The notes under the pieces were generated by a model. It saw only the letters and a list, made by a program, of their open reading frames with translations. It was not told the DNA's origin and searched no databases. A DNA stretch of 64,000 bases from positions 1 through 64,000 of the forward strand of contig JANQPQ010000024.1 in the NCBI GenBank assembly GCA_028285445.1, written 5' to 3'. The position numbers and the translations under genes are program-made. This document shows positions 35,825-45,424 of the stretch, piece after piece; within the stretch, counting starts at the first letter, position 1, and each line of letters begins with the position of its first letter. The stretch is from Cyclobacteriaceae bacterium (GTDB lineage Bacteria > Bacteroidota > Bacteroidia > Cytophagales > Cyclobacteriaceae).

Positions 35825-35963
35825 CTGGATAATTCCGCACGCTCTAGCAGCGCTATTGTGGTGTTCGCGGAATTCTTCATTGTCCTTGGCCTCGATATAT
35901 GGTGGCAGGGACAGATTTCATCATAATCGATTTTTCTAAACCAGTTTGACCCATAACTATCTT

Positions 35964-38282
35964 ATGAAGTCGAGCCTATTACTCCTAAAAATCTGTGTGC
36001 TGTGTCTCGCGGTATTATTTACGCTCAATGTTGGGCATGCTCAGAACAGAACGGTTGTCACGGTTTTGTCGACATTAGACAAATCACCTCTTATTGGTGC
36101 TACCATAATTCCCTCGAATGGCGCTGCAGGGCAGGGTTGGGTCACAGATACTGATGGCAAGGCCTTCCTGGAAATAAGTGAATCCATGGAGGTAATAGTT
36201 TCTTACGTCGGATTCTTTGAGGTAAAACAAACCATCACCCCGGGTTCTGAGATTGAGATAAGCCTGGAAGAGGATGTGCTTGGTCTTGATGAAGTTGTTG
36301 TAACTGGTGCGTTTACACCTACGACAAGCGCCAGGTCTTTGTATAAAGTTAAGAAGCTTGATGCGGCCATTATTGAAGCCCGCGGCGCTGTGAATCTTAG
36401 CGATTTACTCCAAACCCAGCTTAATCTGAAGACTATTCAAGATGATGTACTCGGTACCCGGGTAGTCATGCAAGGGATATCGGGCCCCAATGTAAAAATG
36501 CTGGTGGATGGTATTCCTCTCGTCAATGGCTCGGGAGGAGAATTCGATCTGAGCCAAATTAATATGAACAATGTAGAGCGCGTGGAGATTGTGGAAGGTC
36601 CGCTATCGGTACAATACGGAACCAACGCTTTAGCCGGAACTATAAACGTGATAACCAAAGTCTACGGGCAAGATGATTTCCAGATAAATACCAGCGGATA
36701 CTATGAAAGCGTTGGGCAATACAATGCCGATGTGTCTGTGGCTAAAGGTTGGAAGAACACTTCCGTAAGCATTGGCGGATCCAGAAACCAGTTTGAGGGA
36801 TTTTCTTCTACGGGTGAGCGCAGTGAAAACTGGGTGCCACGAACGCAGTATCTCGCGAATGCCAAAGTGAAAACTTCTATCAAATCTCTGAATGTTACGG
36901 CCTCATTTGACAAGTTGTGGCAAAATTCTGTAAGTCATGGAAACGCTTCCAGTGCTTTCAATAATAGGACTGGACGGCTCTCGGAAATCGCCCGGGATAA
37001 TTACAATAATACAGATAGATTGAATGGGGCGCTGATACTGGAAGGGAGACTTTCTGACAAACACTATCTGAACCTAGTGAATGGAGTCTCCAGATTCGAA
37101 CAAGGTAGCAGGAGGTTTTTGCAGGATGTTATAGATGATATCCGTTGGCTCAGTACCTCAGTTGAAGATCATGACACCACCAGCTTCACCACCTGGACTT
37201 ACCGGGGAACTTATGTTTTCGGCGACCATAGGAAGGAACAAGGAGTTTTCTTAACTGCCGGATATGAAGCATCGCTTAATTCAGCCAGTGGTGGGCGTAT
37301 TAGCGCTGATGCGGATGGCAACGTCAATGAATTCGGATTTTTTACCGCAGTTGAAATTCCAATCAGCCCCAGGGTCAAAATACAACCTGCACTACGATAT
37401 ACATATAGTAATAGCTATGACACAAAGGATATAGACTTTTTAAATGCGAGATTACCATTGCTTCCCTCGCTTAATCTTCTGTACAGCAATGGTAGAAGGT
37501 TTGACTTGCGACTCTCCTATGGGCAAGGATTCAGAACTCCATCGGTACGAGAGCTTTACTATGAATTTATTGATGCTAACCATTACATAGTTGGTAACAG
37601 AGACCTGCGGCCTGAAGTTGGCAACAACCTTAATGCATCAGCCACCTGGCGAACTAATTTCGGTAATACCATAGCCGCTTTTACCCCCTCCGTTTTCTTC
37701 TCCAGGATCGAAGATAAAATTGATCTAATTCAAATTATTGACCGCTCCACATTGCCTGAGGAAGTACCTAAAAATGTACCTGTCGCTCGTGTCTACGAGA
37801 ATATACCCAATTTCAAATCATATGGGGTAAATCTTGCGGCAGAGCTTGCCCTTGAAGGCGGTATCAGGTTAAGCCCTGGATTCGGTGTACTGGCCCGGTC
37901 AGGTAGTGAAGCAAACGATAAGTTCTACACCAGCTATGAAGGCAACCTGGATGCCAGCTATTTTCTGAAACAGATTGATACCCGCTTTAACATTTTCTAC
38001 AAATACAATGGAGAGATCTCCGAATTCGCCAGGAATCAGGATGGCAGCATTGGAGTGCTAACACTGGAGGACTATCACACCATGGATTTTAGCTTTTCCA
38101 GACCCATGTTGAATAGTAACATGCTAGTTACGGTGGGAGCTAAAAACATTTTCAATGTCACAGACATCAGCTTGGTAGGAGAAGGAAGCAAAGGCCTGGT
38201 ACTCCAAACCGGGCGGGAAGCTTTTTATCCTATCAGTTGGGGACGAACATATTTTATCAAAATAAACTACTCTATTAATTAA
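35964..38282 (+). CDS. hmuR: TonB-dependent haem receptor HmuR
   Basis: 772 residues from the ATG at 35964, which gives the leader MKSSLLLLKICVLCLAVLFT; a TTG six codons earlier is less likely. A carboxypeptidase-regulatory-like domain (about 28-105) precedes the plug (TSARSLYKVKKLDA, DLLQTQLNLKTIQDD, GPNVKMLVDGIPLVNGSGGE, VERVEIVEGPLSVQYGTNAL) and a 22-stranded barrel. Near residue 522 it has FRTPSVRELYYEF, then NHYIVGNRDLRPE. These correspond to the FRAP and NPDL boxes of haem receptors, with a histidine between them. The protein brings haem (or a related metalloporphyrin) across the outer membrane using TonB energy. Its hmuY-S-T-U-V neighbours make the assignment firm. Operator 1 lies upstream. 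Confidence 0.88.
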   Translation: MKSSLLLLKICVLCLAVLFTLNVGHAQNRTVVTVLSTLDKSPLIGATIIPSNGAAGQGWVTDTDGKAFLEISESMEVIVSYVGFFEVKQTITPGSEIEISLEEDVLGLDEVVVTGAFTPTTSARSLYKVKKLDAAIIEARGAVNLSDLLQTQLNLKTIQDDVLGTRVVMQGISGPNVKMLVDGIPLVNGSGGEFDLSQINMNNVERVEIVEGPLSVQYGTNALAGTINVITKVYGQDDFQINTSGYYESVGQYNADVSVAKGWKNTSVSIGGSRNQFEGFSSTGERSENWVPRTQYLANAKVKTSIKSLNVTASFDKLWQNSVSHGNASSAFNNRTGRLSEIARDNYNNTDRLNGALILEGRLSDKHYLNLVNGVSRFEQGSRRFLQDVIDDIRWLSTSVEDHDTTSFTTWTYRGTYVFGDHRKEQGVFLTAGYEASLNSASGGRISADADGNVNEFGFFTAVEIPISPRVKIQPALRYTYSNSYDTKDIDFLNARLPLLPSLNLLYSNGRRFDLRLSYGQGFRTPSVRELYYEFIDANHYIVGNRDLRPEVGNNLNASATWRTNFGNTIAAFTPSVFFSRIEDKIDLIQIIDRSTLPEEVPKNVPVARVYENIPNFKSYGVNLAAELALEGGIRLSPGFGVLARSGSEANDKFYTSYEGNLDASYFLKQIDTRFNIFYKYNGEISEFARNQDGSIGVLTLEDYHTMDFSFSRPMLNSNMLVTVGAKNIFNVTDISLVGEGSKGLVLQTGREAFYPISWGRTYFIKINYSIN

Positions 38283-38289
38283 CCATAAT

Positions 38290-39357
38290 ATGAAAACACA
38301 AAAACTACTTTATGCTGCATTGGTGGCCATTTTGATGGTGGGGTGCGATGATGACGACCCTGATCCTAATGCGGGTTTGGAGCTGGGAACCACGCTCACG
38401 GCTAGCATGGGTTCCGACTTATCAAGCCAGGTCTATGTAGATCTAAGTACTGCGACATTAACCACCGTTGCGGTGAATACCTGGGAGCTGGCTTTTGAAA
38501 ATGAAGGCAATAGTATCAGGTTGAATACTGCCAAGAGAGTGGCTGCTGCCACACCTGCTGCAACCAACTTCGCGGATGTTACAACTGACGATGGACTAGT
38601 GTATGCATATGATACCGAAGATGGTAATTTGAGCACCACGGCCCTGGCTGGATGGCAGTTAAATACCCCGTACATAATTGATCTCGGGGTAGATGAGAAT
38701 GGCAATGCACTGGGTAAGAAGAAGGTAATGATTACCGCGTCATCTTCTTCAAGTGTTACCATTCAATTCGCTGATTTGGATGGTAGTAATGAAACTACCA
38801 CCACCGCTGACAGAAGCACGGGAGACTTTACATTCTTTTCTCTGATAGACGATCAAACCGTTACAGTTGAGCCCGAAAGCTGGGATTTTGTGCTAACTGG
38901 TGTTTCAGTTCGCACTGGTGCTCCATGTTTTGTACTTGGTCCAGGCGCAATGCCAGGGATCAATTGCGACGTTTATCGCCTGGCCGCTTCTGCGATGATT
39001 AATAATTACAGCAGCGTAGAGGTTGCTAAAGACGACCCACACGCTAGCCTGGAGCAAAATGATGATCCAAATTCAGAGAAGAATCAGCAGGGAATTGAGT
39101 CCAGCAATTTCGAAACCTTAAGTAGGGCAGACTTTACCTCAATTGGCGGATCTGATGATGGTGATGCCATTGGTAGGTCGTGGCTGCAGATTCTGCAACC
39201 GCACAGCGCCGGTGTTTATAAAGTTTATGATTTCATCACCTACATAGTTCAGGATGAAGACGAGAACTATTACAAGGTTCGATTCCTTGCCTATAAGGGT
39301 GGCGACAATGCCGAAAACGGAAACCCAACGTTTGAGTACGAATTGATTACCGAGTAA
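38290..39357 (+). CDS. hmuY: HmuY-family surface haem-binding lipoprotein
   Basis: 355 residues. A lipobox (LVAILMVGC, Cys19) is followed at once by DDDD, which resembles the acidic lipoprotein export signal that sends Bacteroidota lipoproteins to the cell surface. The HmuY-type domain begins with QVYVDLSTATLTTVAVNTWELAF, the two-residue-spaced strand pattern seen in HmuY/FusA homologues, and continues with a DGLVYAYDTEDGN segment. The known role is to capture haem outside the cell and pass it to HmuR. The order hmuR-hmuY (reversed relative to Porphyromonas gingivalis hmuYR) is common in aerobic Bacteroidota. It starts seven bases after hmuR, and a strong hairpin separates it from hmuS. Confidence 0.82.
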   Translation: MKTQKLLYAALVAILMVGCDDDDPDPNAGLELGTTLTASMGSDLSSQVYVDLSTATLTTVAVNTWELAFENEGNSIRLNTAKRVAAATPAATNFADVTTDDGLVYAYDTEDGNLSTTALAGWQLNTPYIIDLGVDENGNALGKKKVMITASSSSSVTIQFADLDGSNETTTTADRSTGDFTFFSLIDDQTVTVEPESWDFVLTGVSVRTGAPCFVLGPGAMPGINCDVYRLAASAMINNYSSVEVAKDDPHASLEQNDDPNSEKNQQGIESSNFETLSRADFTSIGGSDDGDAIGRSWLQILQPHSAGVYKVYDFITYIVQDEDENYYKVRFLAYKGGDNAENGNPTFEYELITE

Positions 39358-39377
39358 AAATTTCCCAACTCAAACCG

Positions 39378-39410
39378 ACCGGCCGCGGATAGCGGCCGGT
39401 TTTACTTTTT
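39378..39410 (+). terminator. Strong GC hairpin with T tract between hmuY and hmuS
   Basis: ACCGGCCGC (39378-39386) pairs perfectly with GCGGCCGGT (39392-39400) around GGATA, followed by TTTTACTTTTT. It is the strongest terminator shape in the window, yet it sits inside the hmu operon, nine bases before the hmuS start. It probably lowers hmuS-V expression relative to hmuRY, or is read through conditionally. Confidence 0.75.
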
Positions 39411-39418
39411 GCCAGGAC

Positions 39419-42400
39419 ATGAAAAAAATCTTTCGAAAGAAAACACTGAAAAGGGTAGGTCTTGTTCTCCTGTTGTTGGTAGTATTTGTAACCGGCTACC
39501 GTTTTTATAATAAGCAGGTAAGTGCAACCAAAGTCGCTTTTATTAACTACCAGGAGTTTCAACTCTCTCGAATAAGCAAATCCAATGAGAGTAGCTGGGT
39601 GCAAATTGATGTGCTAGACTTGAATCAGCTAGATAATGTTCGTGACTATTCGGCTATCTTCATTTTTGGCCGGGGATTCCAAATGTCTCCGGATCAAATG
39701 CAAACATTGCAGAATGCAGGTTATGGAGGAGTTAACCTCTTTGTTGAAGCTGCTACCAATCCAAATGTTGATGTAACTAATCTCAAAGGTGAGGCCCTGG
39801 ATTGGGTAACCGATTATTTCAACTACGGTGGCACGGAAAATTACGCCAATATGCTAACCTATATTCGGAAGGAACTTGATGGAAAAAGTTGGTTTGTTGG
39901 TACGCCTGGCGAACCCAAACCCATCCCTCGTGATGTTTTCATTCACATTGACGAAAAAGCTATTTTCGATAATTTCGAAGAGTACTCAAAATACCTTGAT
40001 GATCAGAAAATTCATCAGCCTGGCCAGCCAAAAGTGGCGCTGCTGACTAGTGTGCCTGGTCCGTTTAATGCCAACCGCGAACATGTTGATGACTTGATTC
40101 GAATGCTCCAAGATCGTGGCCTCAATGTATATACTATCAGTGCCGCCACGAAACGACTAGAGTTCCTAAAACAAGTAGATCCTGATTTGGTCATCCTCAT
40201 GCCACACGGTAGGCTTACACTAGGTCAGGATCAGGAAGCTATCGGTTGGTTGAAGGAAAAGAATATACCCTTGCTAAACCCTCTCAGCGTTTTTCAGCCA
40301 TACGACGATTGGGTAGACGACCCCCAGGGTTTTGCTGGTCCATTACTATCTATGAGTGTTGTATTACCTGAGCTTGATGGAGGAATTAACCCTTATGCAA
40401 TAATTGCCCAATACGAAGACGAAAAAGGCTATCTCTCCTTTCAAGCTATTCCTGACAGACTAGAAAAGTTTGGAGATATGGTGGACAAATGGTTGGCGCT
40501 TAAGGCAAAGTCCAATAAGGATAAAAAGGTTGCCATCTATTATTTTAAAGGCCCTGGCCTCAATGCCATGGTAGCTGCTAATATGGAAGTGGTGCCATCA
40601 ATTTACAATACACTGTTGAAGTTAAAGGAAGAAGGTTACACCGTAGACAATCTTCCGGCCTCGGCTGATGAGCTTTGGGAAATGATCAAGACCCAGGGTT
40701 CGGTATTGGGCCCTTATGCCAAGGGAGCTTTTGATGAGTTTCTCCAAAATGGGGACCCAGTGTTGGTTGAAACTTCAAAGTATGAACAATGGGTTAAGAA
40801 AGATCTGGAACCAGAGAGCTATCAACTAGTCAAGAATAAATTTGGAGAAGCTCCTGGAGAATACCTCAGCACAAGCCGGGAGGGGAAAGATTATATCGCC
40901 GTAGCAAGACTACAATTTGGGAACGTTGTCCTGCTCCCGCAGCCTCTGGCTGGAATTGGTGATGACACCTTTAGTATCGTACACGGCACTAAAGCTGCAC
41001 CGCCTCACCCGTATATAGCTTCTTACTTGTGGACCCGCAATGAATTTCAGGCAGATGCGGTAATTCACTGGGGCACTCACGGTAGCTTAGAGTTTACCCC
41101 TGGTAAGCAGGTGGCATTGTCTGGTTTTGACTGGACTGATGCGCTGATCGGCATTACTCCTCATTTTTACATTTATACTATTAGCAATGTGGGAGAGGGT
41201 ATTATCGCCAAGCGCAGGAGTTATGCCACAACATTGAGCTACCTAACACCGCCTTTTATGGAGGCTGAAGTAACTGGTGACTTAAAGCAACTTGGTGATA
41301 AGCTCACATCATTTGTTGGAGCAAAGGGCGCCGTTCGGGAGCAATATCGAAAGAGTATCGGGGAACTTGTGTTGCAATTGGATCTGGATACAGACCTGGG
41401 ATTAGATAGCACCGGCAATTATGATGATGAAACCATCTTCAACCTCTCCAACCATGTAGAGGAAGTAAGAAATGCAAAAGTAACTGGCGGACTTTACACC
41501 ATTGGTAAGCCCTATACGAAGGAACAAAGAAACAACACTGTACAACTGATGGCACTTGATCCTATTGCCTACAGCCTGGCTTCCCTGGATAAGCTTAAGG
41601 GTAAGGTGTCTCAAAAGGAGTTAGACAATCAGGTCTATTTCGATAAGAGGTACCGTACTCGGGCTAAAATTGCTGTAGATGCATTGACCAACAAAAGACA
41701 TAGTGCAGATGCCGTGCTATCACAATTGGTATCTCCCACAGATATTGCAGTTGCTAAGGAGTGGCAAAACCGAACTCGGGGCATGTCAGATGCCGATATT
41801 ATTCGTGGGTTTATCGGAATGGGAGATGCTAAGCCCAAAAAAGGCCATCCGCATGCGAGAGGTAAGAGCAAAAGAGGAGAACCTACTGAACAGGAAGTGG
41901 CGGAGGTTAAGCGACTGGTCATTGCCATATCACCTTATCCTGAGCGAGTGGATTTCATTGAGAACCTGAAGTCTGAAAAGCAGTTTAAGCAAAGCTCCGG
42001 AATTCTTGATCCTCAAACACTGGAAAAAGCCAAGACGGTGGCCAAAGCCATTCCTGCTATGGCCAAAGCCTTGGAGGTAGGCCAGCAACCGGATGTATTT
42101 GCTTTGCTTAAGATGATGCAGAAGGAACCTTTGCGACAGTTGACATTTGATTTTCTGGAGGATGAAGGCTTGGCGGAGCAGGTAGCAATAGAAAAGGAGA
42201 GAGCCGATCAGGAAACTATCGATCGGCTGACCGCAACAGCATCTATCACCTCACTTCACCTTACCAAAAACCCCGAAGAGGTTTCCTCCTTGAATCGGAA
42301 GGAGTTGGTTTCGCATCTTCCTCGATTGAAGCAATACCATAACCAGTGGCCACTTGTAGAGGAAAAGCAGCCTGAGCTACTTTCGGAGTATTTGGGCAAT

Positions 42401-44143
42401 GGCGATTTCAGAGGAGTTCTGAAAAGCACTATCGACCAGGTGGAGTTGGCCCTTTTGGCAGTGGAAAGAAAAGAAGCGGAGTTTGCAACCGCTGTATTGA
42501 ATATAGAAAGTGCCGTAGAATCCGTGAATAACTACGAATCAAACCTAACAGCAAGTACTGCCTTGGAGTTAGGAGCTACATTGACGGGACTGGAAGGGGG
42601 CTACATTGCCCCGTCGTCTGGTGGAGATCCCATCACCAACCCTGCGACTGTTCCCACTGGACGAAACCTTTTCTCAATTGATGCGGAAAAAACCCCTTCG
42701 CCCGAAGCCTGGAACGTGGGGATGTCGCTCGCTAAGACTTTGATAAGTACTCATTTCGATAAACATGAGGCATATCCCCAAAAAGTAAGTTTTACACTAT
42801 GGCCGGGTGATTTTATTGACACAGAGGGCGCCATGGTAGCGCAGATATTCTACTTACTTGGTGTTGAGCCGGTACGTGATCCTTTTAATAGGGTAGTAGA
42901 CATCCGGTTAATTCCTTTACCGGAGTTAGGCAGACCAAGAATTGATGTGATTGCTCAGACTGCAGGTCAGTTTCGGGATTTGGCAGCCTCTCGTATGTAC
43001 TTGATCAACAAGGCTGTAAAGATGGCGGCAGCAGCAGAAGACAGTGAGCAGAATTTTGTGAAAGCCGGAGTTTTTGCTGCCGAAGAATTTATGAAGAAAA
43101 TGGGTCTATCTCCCAAGCAAGCCCGGGAATGGTCAACACAAAGAGTTTTTGGTGGTGTTAATGGCATCTATGGCACCAACATCATGGGCATGGTTGAGCA
43201 AGGCAATCGCTGGGATAACGAACAGGAAGTTGCCGACACTTATCTTAACAATATGGGCGCCATCTACGATGAAGGGGAGAATTGGGGAGCCTTTCAGAAG
43301 GGAGTATTTGAAGCTGCCTTACAAAATACAGAGGTAGTTGTACAACCACGCGAAAGCAACACCTGGGGTGGTCTTAGCCTGGATCATGTCTATGAATTCA
43401 TGGGTGGATTAAGTCTGGCGGTGAGATCAGTAACGGGAAATGACCCGGACGCCTATTTCAATGATTTCAGGAATCCAAGCAAGGCCAATGTGCAAAGCCT
43501 GAAAGAAGCGCTTTGGGTGGAAGCAAGATCTACCTTGCTCAATCCGAAGTACATCTCTGAGTATATGAAGGGAGGTGCTACCTCAGCCGAGACATTTGCA
43601 GAGACTTTTCGCAACACCTACGGTTGGAATGTAATGAAACCAGCGGAGATAGATGATGCGCTGTGGAATAACCTGCATAACGTGTATGTTAATGATGAGC
43701 TAGATCTTAATGTGCAGGATTTTTTCAAGCGTGAAAACCCATATGCCTTACAGGAAATGACGGCTGTTATGCTCGAGACCATCAGAAAAGGTTATTGGGA
43801 TGCTTCAGAGACACAGATACAAGAGCTAACCACCTTGCATACTGATTTGATTGAAGATCATAAGGCAGGCTGCAGTGGATTCGTTTGTGACAACGATAAA
43901 TTGCAAGCTTTTATTTCTGAAAATCTCACGGCTGACGATCTCGCTAATTATGAAGCTGCGCTAAAAGCAGTAAAGGAACCGGCCAGTACAGAAGAAGGAA
44001 TGGTGTTGGAAAAGGAAACCATTGCTGAAAGTCAGCAACTGGAGGAAGTAGGAATAAACCGGTCGGTGGTAGTTTATTCTGTAATCGGTATCGTAGTGGC
44101 GCTGTTCGTTTTCCTCATTGTAAAACGTAGAAGACAGGCCTAG
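39419..44143 (+). CDS. hmuS: HmuS: CobN/BchH-like membrane-anchored haem dechelatase
   Basis: 1,574 residues. A basic start plus helix (KKTLKRVGLVLLLLVVFVTG) and a C-terminal helix ending KRRRQA place the large catalytic body in the periplasm, tethered at both ends. It is a class I chelatase large subunit (CobN/BchH/ChlH fold): DAVIHWGTHGSLEFTPGKQV near residue 548, and RVFGGVNGIYGTNIMG near 1243 with the QGNRWDNEQEVADTYL segment. HmuS proteins of Bacteroidota have been shown to work in reverse, removing the metal from haem. The central insert holds a basic His-containing patch (KKGHPHARGKSKRGE, about 808-822). The first ATG is used; hmuT follows after one base. Metal specificity is not readable from sequence. 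Confidence 0.87.
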   Translation: MKKIFRKKTLKRVGLVLLLLVVFVTGYRFYNKQVSATKVAFINYQEFQLSRISKSNESSWVQIDVLDLNQLDNVRDYSAIFIFGRGFQMSPDQMQTLQNAGYGGVNLFVEAATNPNVDVTNLKGEALDWVTDYFNYGGTENYANMLTYIRKELDGKSWFVGTPGEPKPIPRDVFIHIDEKAIFDNFEEYSKYLDDQKIHQPGQPKVALLTSVPGPFNANREHVDDLIRMLQDRGLNVYTISAATKRLEFLKQVDPDLVILMPHGRLTLGQDQEAIGWLKEKNIPLLNPLSVFQPYDDWVDDPQGFAGPLLSMSVVLPELDGGINPYAIIAQYEDEKGYLSFQAIPDRLEKFGDMVDKWLALKAKSNKDKKVAIYYFKGPGLNAMVAANMEVVPSIYNTLLKLKEEGYTVDNLPASADELWEMIKTQGSVLGPYAKGAFDEFLQNGDPVLVETSKYEQWVKKDLEPESYQLVKNKFGEAPGEYLSTSREGKDYIAVARLQFGNVVLLPQPLAGIGDDTFSIVHGTKAAPPHPYIASYLWTRNEFQADAVIHWGTHGSLEFTPGKQVALSGFDWTDALIGITPHFYIYTISNVGEGIIAKRRSYATTLSYLTPPFMEAEVTGDLKQLGDKLTSFVGAKGAVREQYRKSIGELVLQLDLDTDLGLDSTGNYDDETIFNLSNHVEEVRNAKVTGGLYTIGKPYTKEQRNNTVQLMALDPIAYSLASLDKLKGKVSQKELDNQVYFDKRYRTRAKIAVDALTNKRHSADAVLSQLVSPTDIAVAKEWQNRTRGMSDADIIRGFIGMGDAKPKKGHPHARGKSKRGEPTEQEVAEVKRLVIAISPYPERVDFIENLKSEKQFKQSSGILDPQTLEKAKTVAKAIPAMAKALEVGQQPDVFALLKMMQKEPLRQLTFDFLEDEGLAEQVAIEKERADQETIDRLTATASITSLHLTKNPEEVSSLNRKELVSHLPRLKQYHNQWPLVEEKQPELLSEYLGNGDFRGVLKSTIDQVELALLAVERKEAEFATAVLNIESAVESVNNYESNLTASTALELGATLTGLEGGYIAPSSGGDPITNPATVPTGRNLFSIDAEKTPSPEAWNVGMSLAKTLISTHFDKHEAYPQKVSFTLWPGDFIDTEGAMVAQIFYLLGVEPVRDPFNRVVDIRLIPLPELGRPRIDVIAQTAGQFRDLAASRMYLINKAVKMAAAAEDSEQNFVKAGVFAAEEFMKKMGLSPKQAREWSTQRVFGGVNGIYGTNIMGMVEQGNRWDNEQEVADTYLNNMGAIYDEGENWGAFQKGVFEAALQNTEVVVQPRESNTWGGLSLDHVYEFMGGLSLAVRSVTGNDPDAYFNDFRNPSKANVQSLKEALWVEARSTLLNPKYISEYMKGGATSAETFAETFRNTYGWNVMKPAEIDDALWNNLHNVYVNDELDLNVQDFFKRENPYALQEMTAVMLETIRKGYWDASETQIQELTTLHTDLIEDHKAGCSGFVCDNDKLQAFISENLTADDLANYEAALKAVKEPASTEEGMVLEKETIAESQQLEEVGINRSVVVYSVIGIVVALFVFLIVKRRRQA

Positions 44144-44144
44144 G

Positions 44145-44837
44145 ATGGAGTCAATTGTTCAGGTATTACTAGTATTGGCTGCCTTAAGTGCACTTTTTCA
44201 GATGAGCCAATGGAGCCTGGTGGTGCGAATAGTGGCAGCTTCTCTTTTGGGGCTGGTGGCTTATGGTACCTATCCCTGGATTATTGAGCAAAGTACCGGC
44301 CAACTCAATATTTGGCTGAATGATACGGTGAAAATGCAGAACCTGGCAGTGGTGCAGGTAACAGAGGCACTGATATTCATACTTATTGATCTGGCATTGA
44401 TCAAGAAATACTTTGGCCAGAAGGTAAGGAAATCGCTTCAAATGGCGAGTTACTTTCCCGGAGTACTTTTGCTGGCTGTGGTTCTGTATCTACAAATGCT
44501 CTGCTTCTATGCGTTCTCTACAATCGATTTTGACAGCCTGGGAACGTATTTCGCTATGGGGCTGGCTGTATTAGTTTTTGCGGGGCCACTATGTGTTCGA
44601 TGGATTATTCCTGAAAACTATTTAAGAATGGAGTTACGGTATATTCTGAATTTTGGACAGATACTAGGCGGTATAGTTATCACCGTTTTCTGCCAGGGTT
44701 TGGCTTACCCACAACAGCAAAGCCCGTTTGAGTGGTCGCCCCTGGTAATTATTCTTGCCATAGCTATAACTACTATCTTGGCGGGCTGGATAGGGTCCCG
44801 ATTAATCAAAAGAAGCAAGTTTCAATGGAAATACTAA
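44145..44837 (+). CDS. hmuT: HmuT: polytopic membrane protein of the hmu operon
   Basis: 230 residues with about six membrane helices (starting MESIVQVLLVLAALSALFQM; others around 90-110, 118-140, 150-165 and 185-215), a short cytoplasmic tail (KRSKFQWKY) and no soluble domain. It matches the size, position and hydrophobic pattern of HmuT, the membrane component found between hmuS and the ExbB-like hmuU in haem operons of this phylum. Its role is not settled; a channel or anchor for the HmuS-HmuU-HmuV assembly is likely. It begins one base after the hmuS stop codon and overlaps the next gene by 13 bases, so all are translated together. Confidence 0.75.
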   Translation: MESIVQVLLVLAALSALFQMSQWSLVVRIVAASLLGLVAYGTYPWIIEQSTGQLNIWLNDTVKMQNLAVVQVTEALIFILIDLALIKKYFGQKVRKSLQMASYFPGVLLLAVVLYLQMLCFYAFSTIDFDSLGTYFAMGLAVLVFAGPLCVRWIIPENYLRMELRYILNFGQILGGIVITVFCQGLAYPQQQSPFEWSPLVIILAIAITTILAGWIGSRLIKRSKFQWKY

Positions 44838-45424
44838 ACAAGCTACTATACTGGATATCAACCGGTTTAATGCTACCGGTGGTGGTGGTGTTACTATTCC
44901 TATTTCTGAGATCGCTGGTAGCTATTGGTAGCTTTTATGGCGACTATGTCAGCCGATTAAAAGCTTCCAAGATTCTAGCTCCATTTCTGGATGAGGTTGC
45001 AAACACTGGATTAAATGGTAAGCAAGTGCCGGAAGGGAAGGTGGCAGTTTTTGATTATTTGAAACTATTGCTTGGCGCAAAAGATTCTGAGGTGAATCGG
45101 GAGAAGACTTTGGCTGATTTTGAGTTGGCTATGGCCAAACAACTAGGAACTACCAAGAGCATGTCTAAGCTGGGGCCAGTTCTGGGCCTGATGGGCACGC
45201 TTATTCCTATGGGGCCTGCCTTAGTTGGCCTAGCCTCCGGAGACATAGCCTCTATGGCTCAGAATATGCAGGTGGCATTTTCAACCACCGTGGTGGGTCT
45301 TATTGTTGGTGCCATCGGCTACATACTCACCGAAGTGAAACAACGATGGTACGCCAAAGACCTATCACAGCTCAATTATATTGCTGATTTAATAACTGAA
45401 GAAAATGCCCAGGAGAAGAAATAA
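44825..45424 (+). CDS. hmuU: HmuU: MotA/TolQ/ExbB-type proton-channel protein
   Basis: 199 residues from the ATG at 44825, 13 bases inside hmuT; the longer frame adds 31 residues unlike the family. A first membrane helix (TGLMLPVVVVLLFLFLRSLV) is followed by a long cytoplasmic helical stretch and two C-terminal helices with the family core LGPVLGLMGTLIPMGPALVG, then AFSTTVVGLIVGAIGYIL. This is the ExbB/TolQ/MotA fold, whose pentamers use proton flow to move a partner protein. The partner here should be the DUF2149 protein encoded next. It overlaps that gene by 20 bases. Confidence 0.87.
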   Translation: MEILNKLLYWISTGLMLPVVVVLLFLFLRSLVAIGSFYGDYVSRLKASKILAPFLDEVANTGLNGKQVPEGKVAVFDYLKLLLGAKDSEVNREKTLADFELAMAKQLGTTKSMSKLGPVLGLMGTLIPMGPALVGLASGDIASMAQNMQVAFSTTVVGLIVGAIGYILTEVKQRWYAKDLSQLNYIADLITEENAQEKK

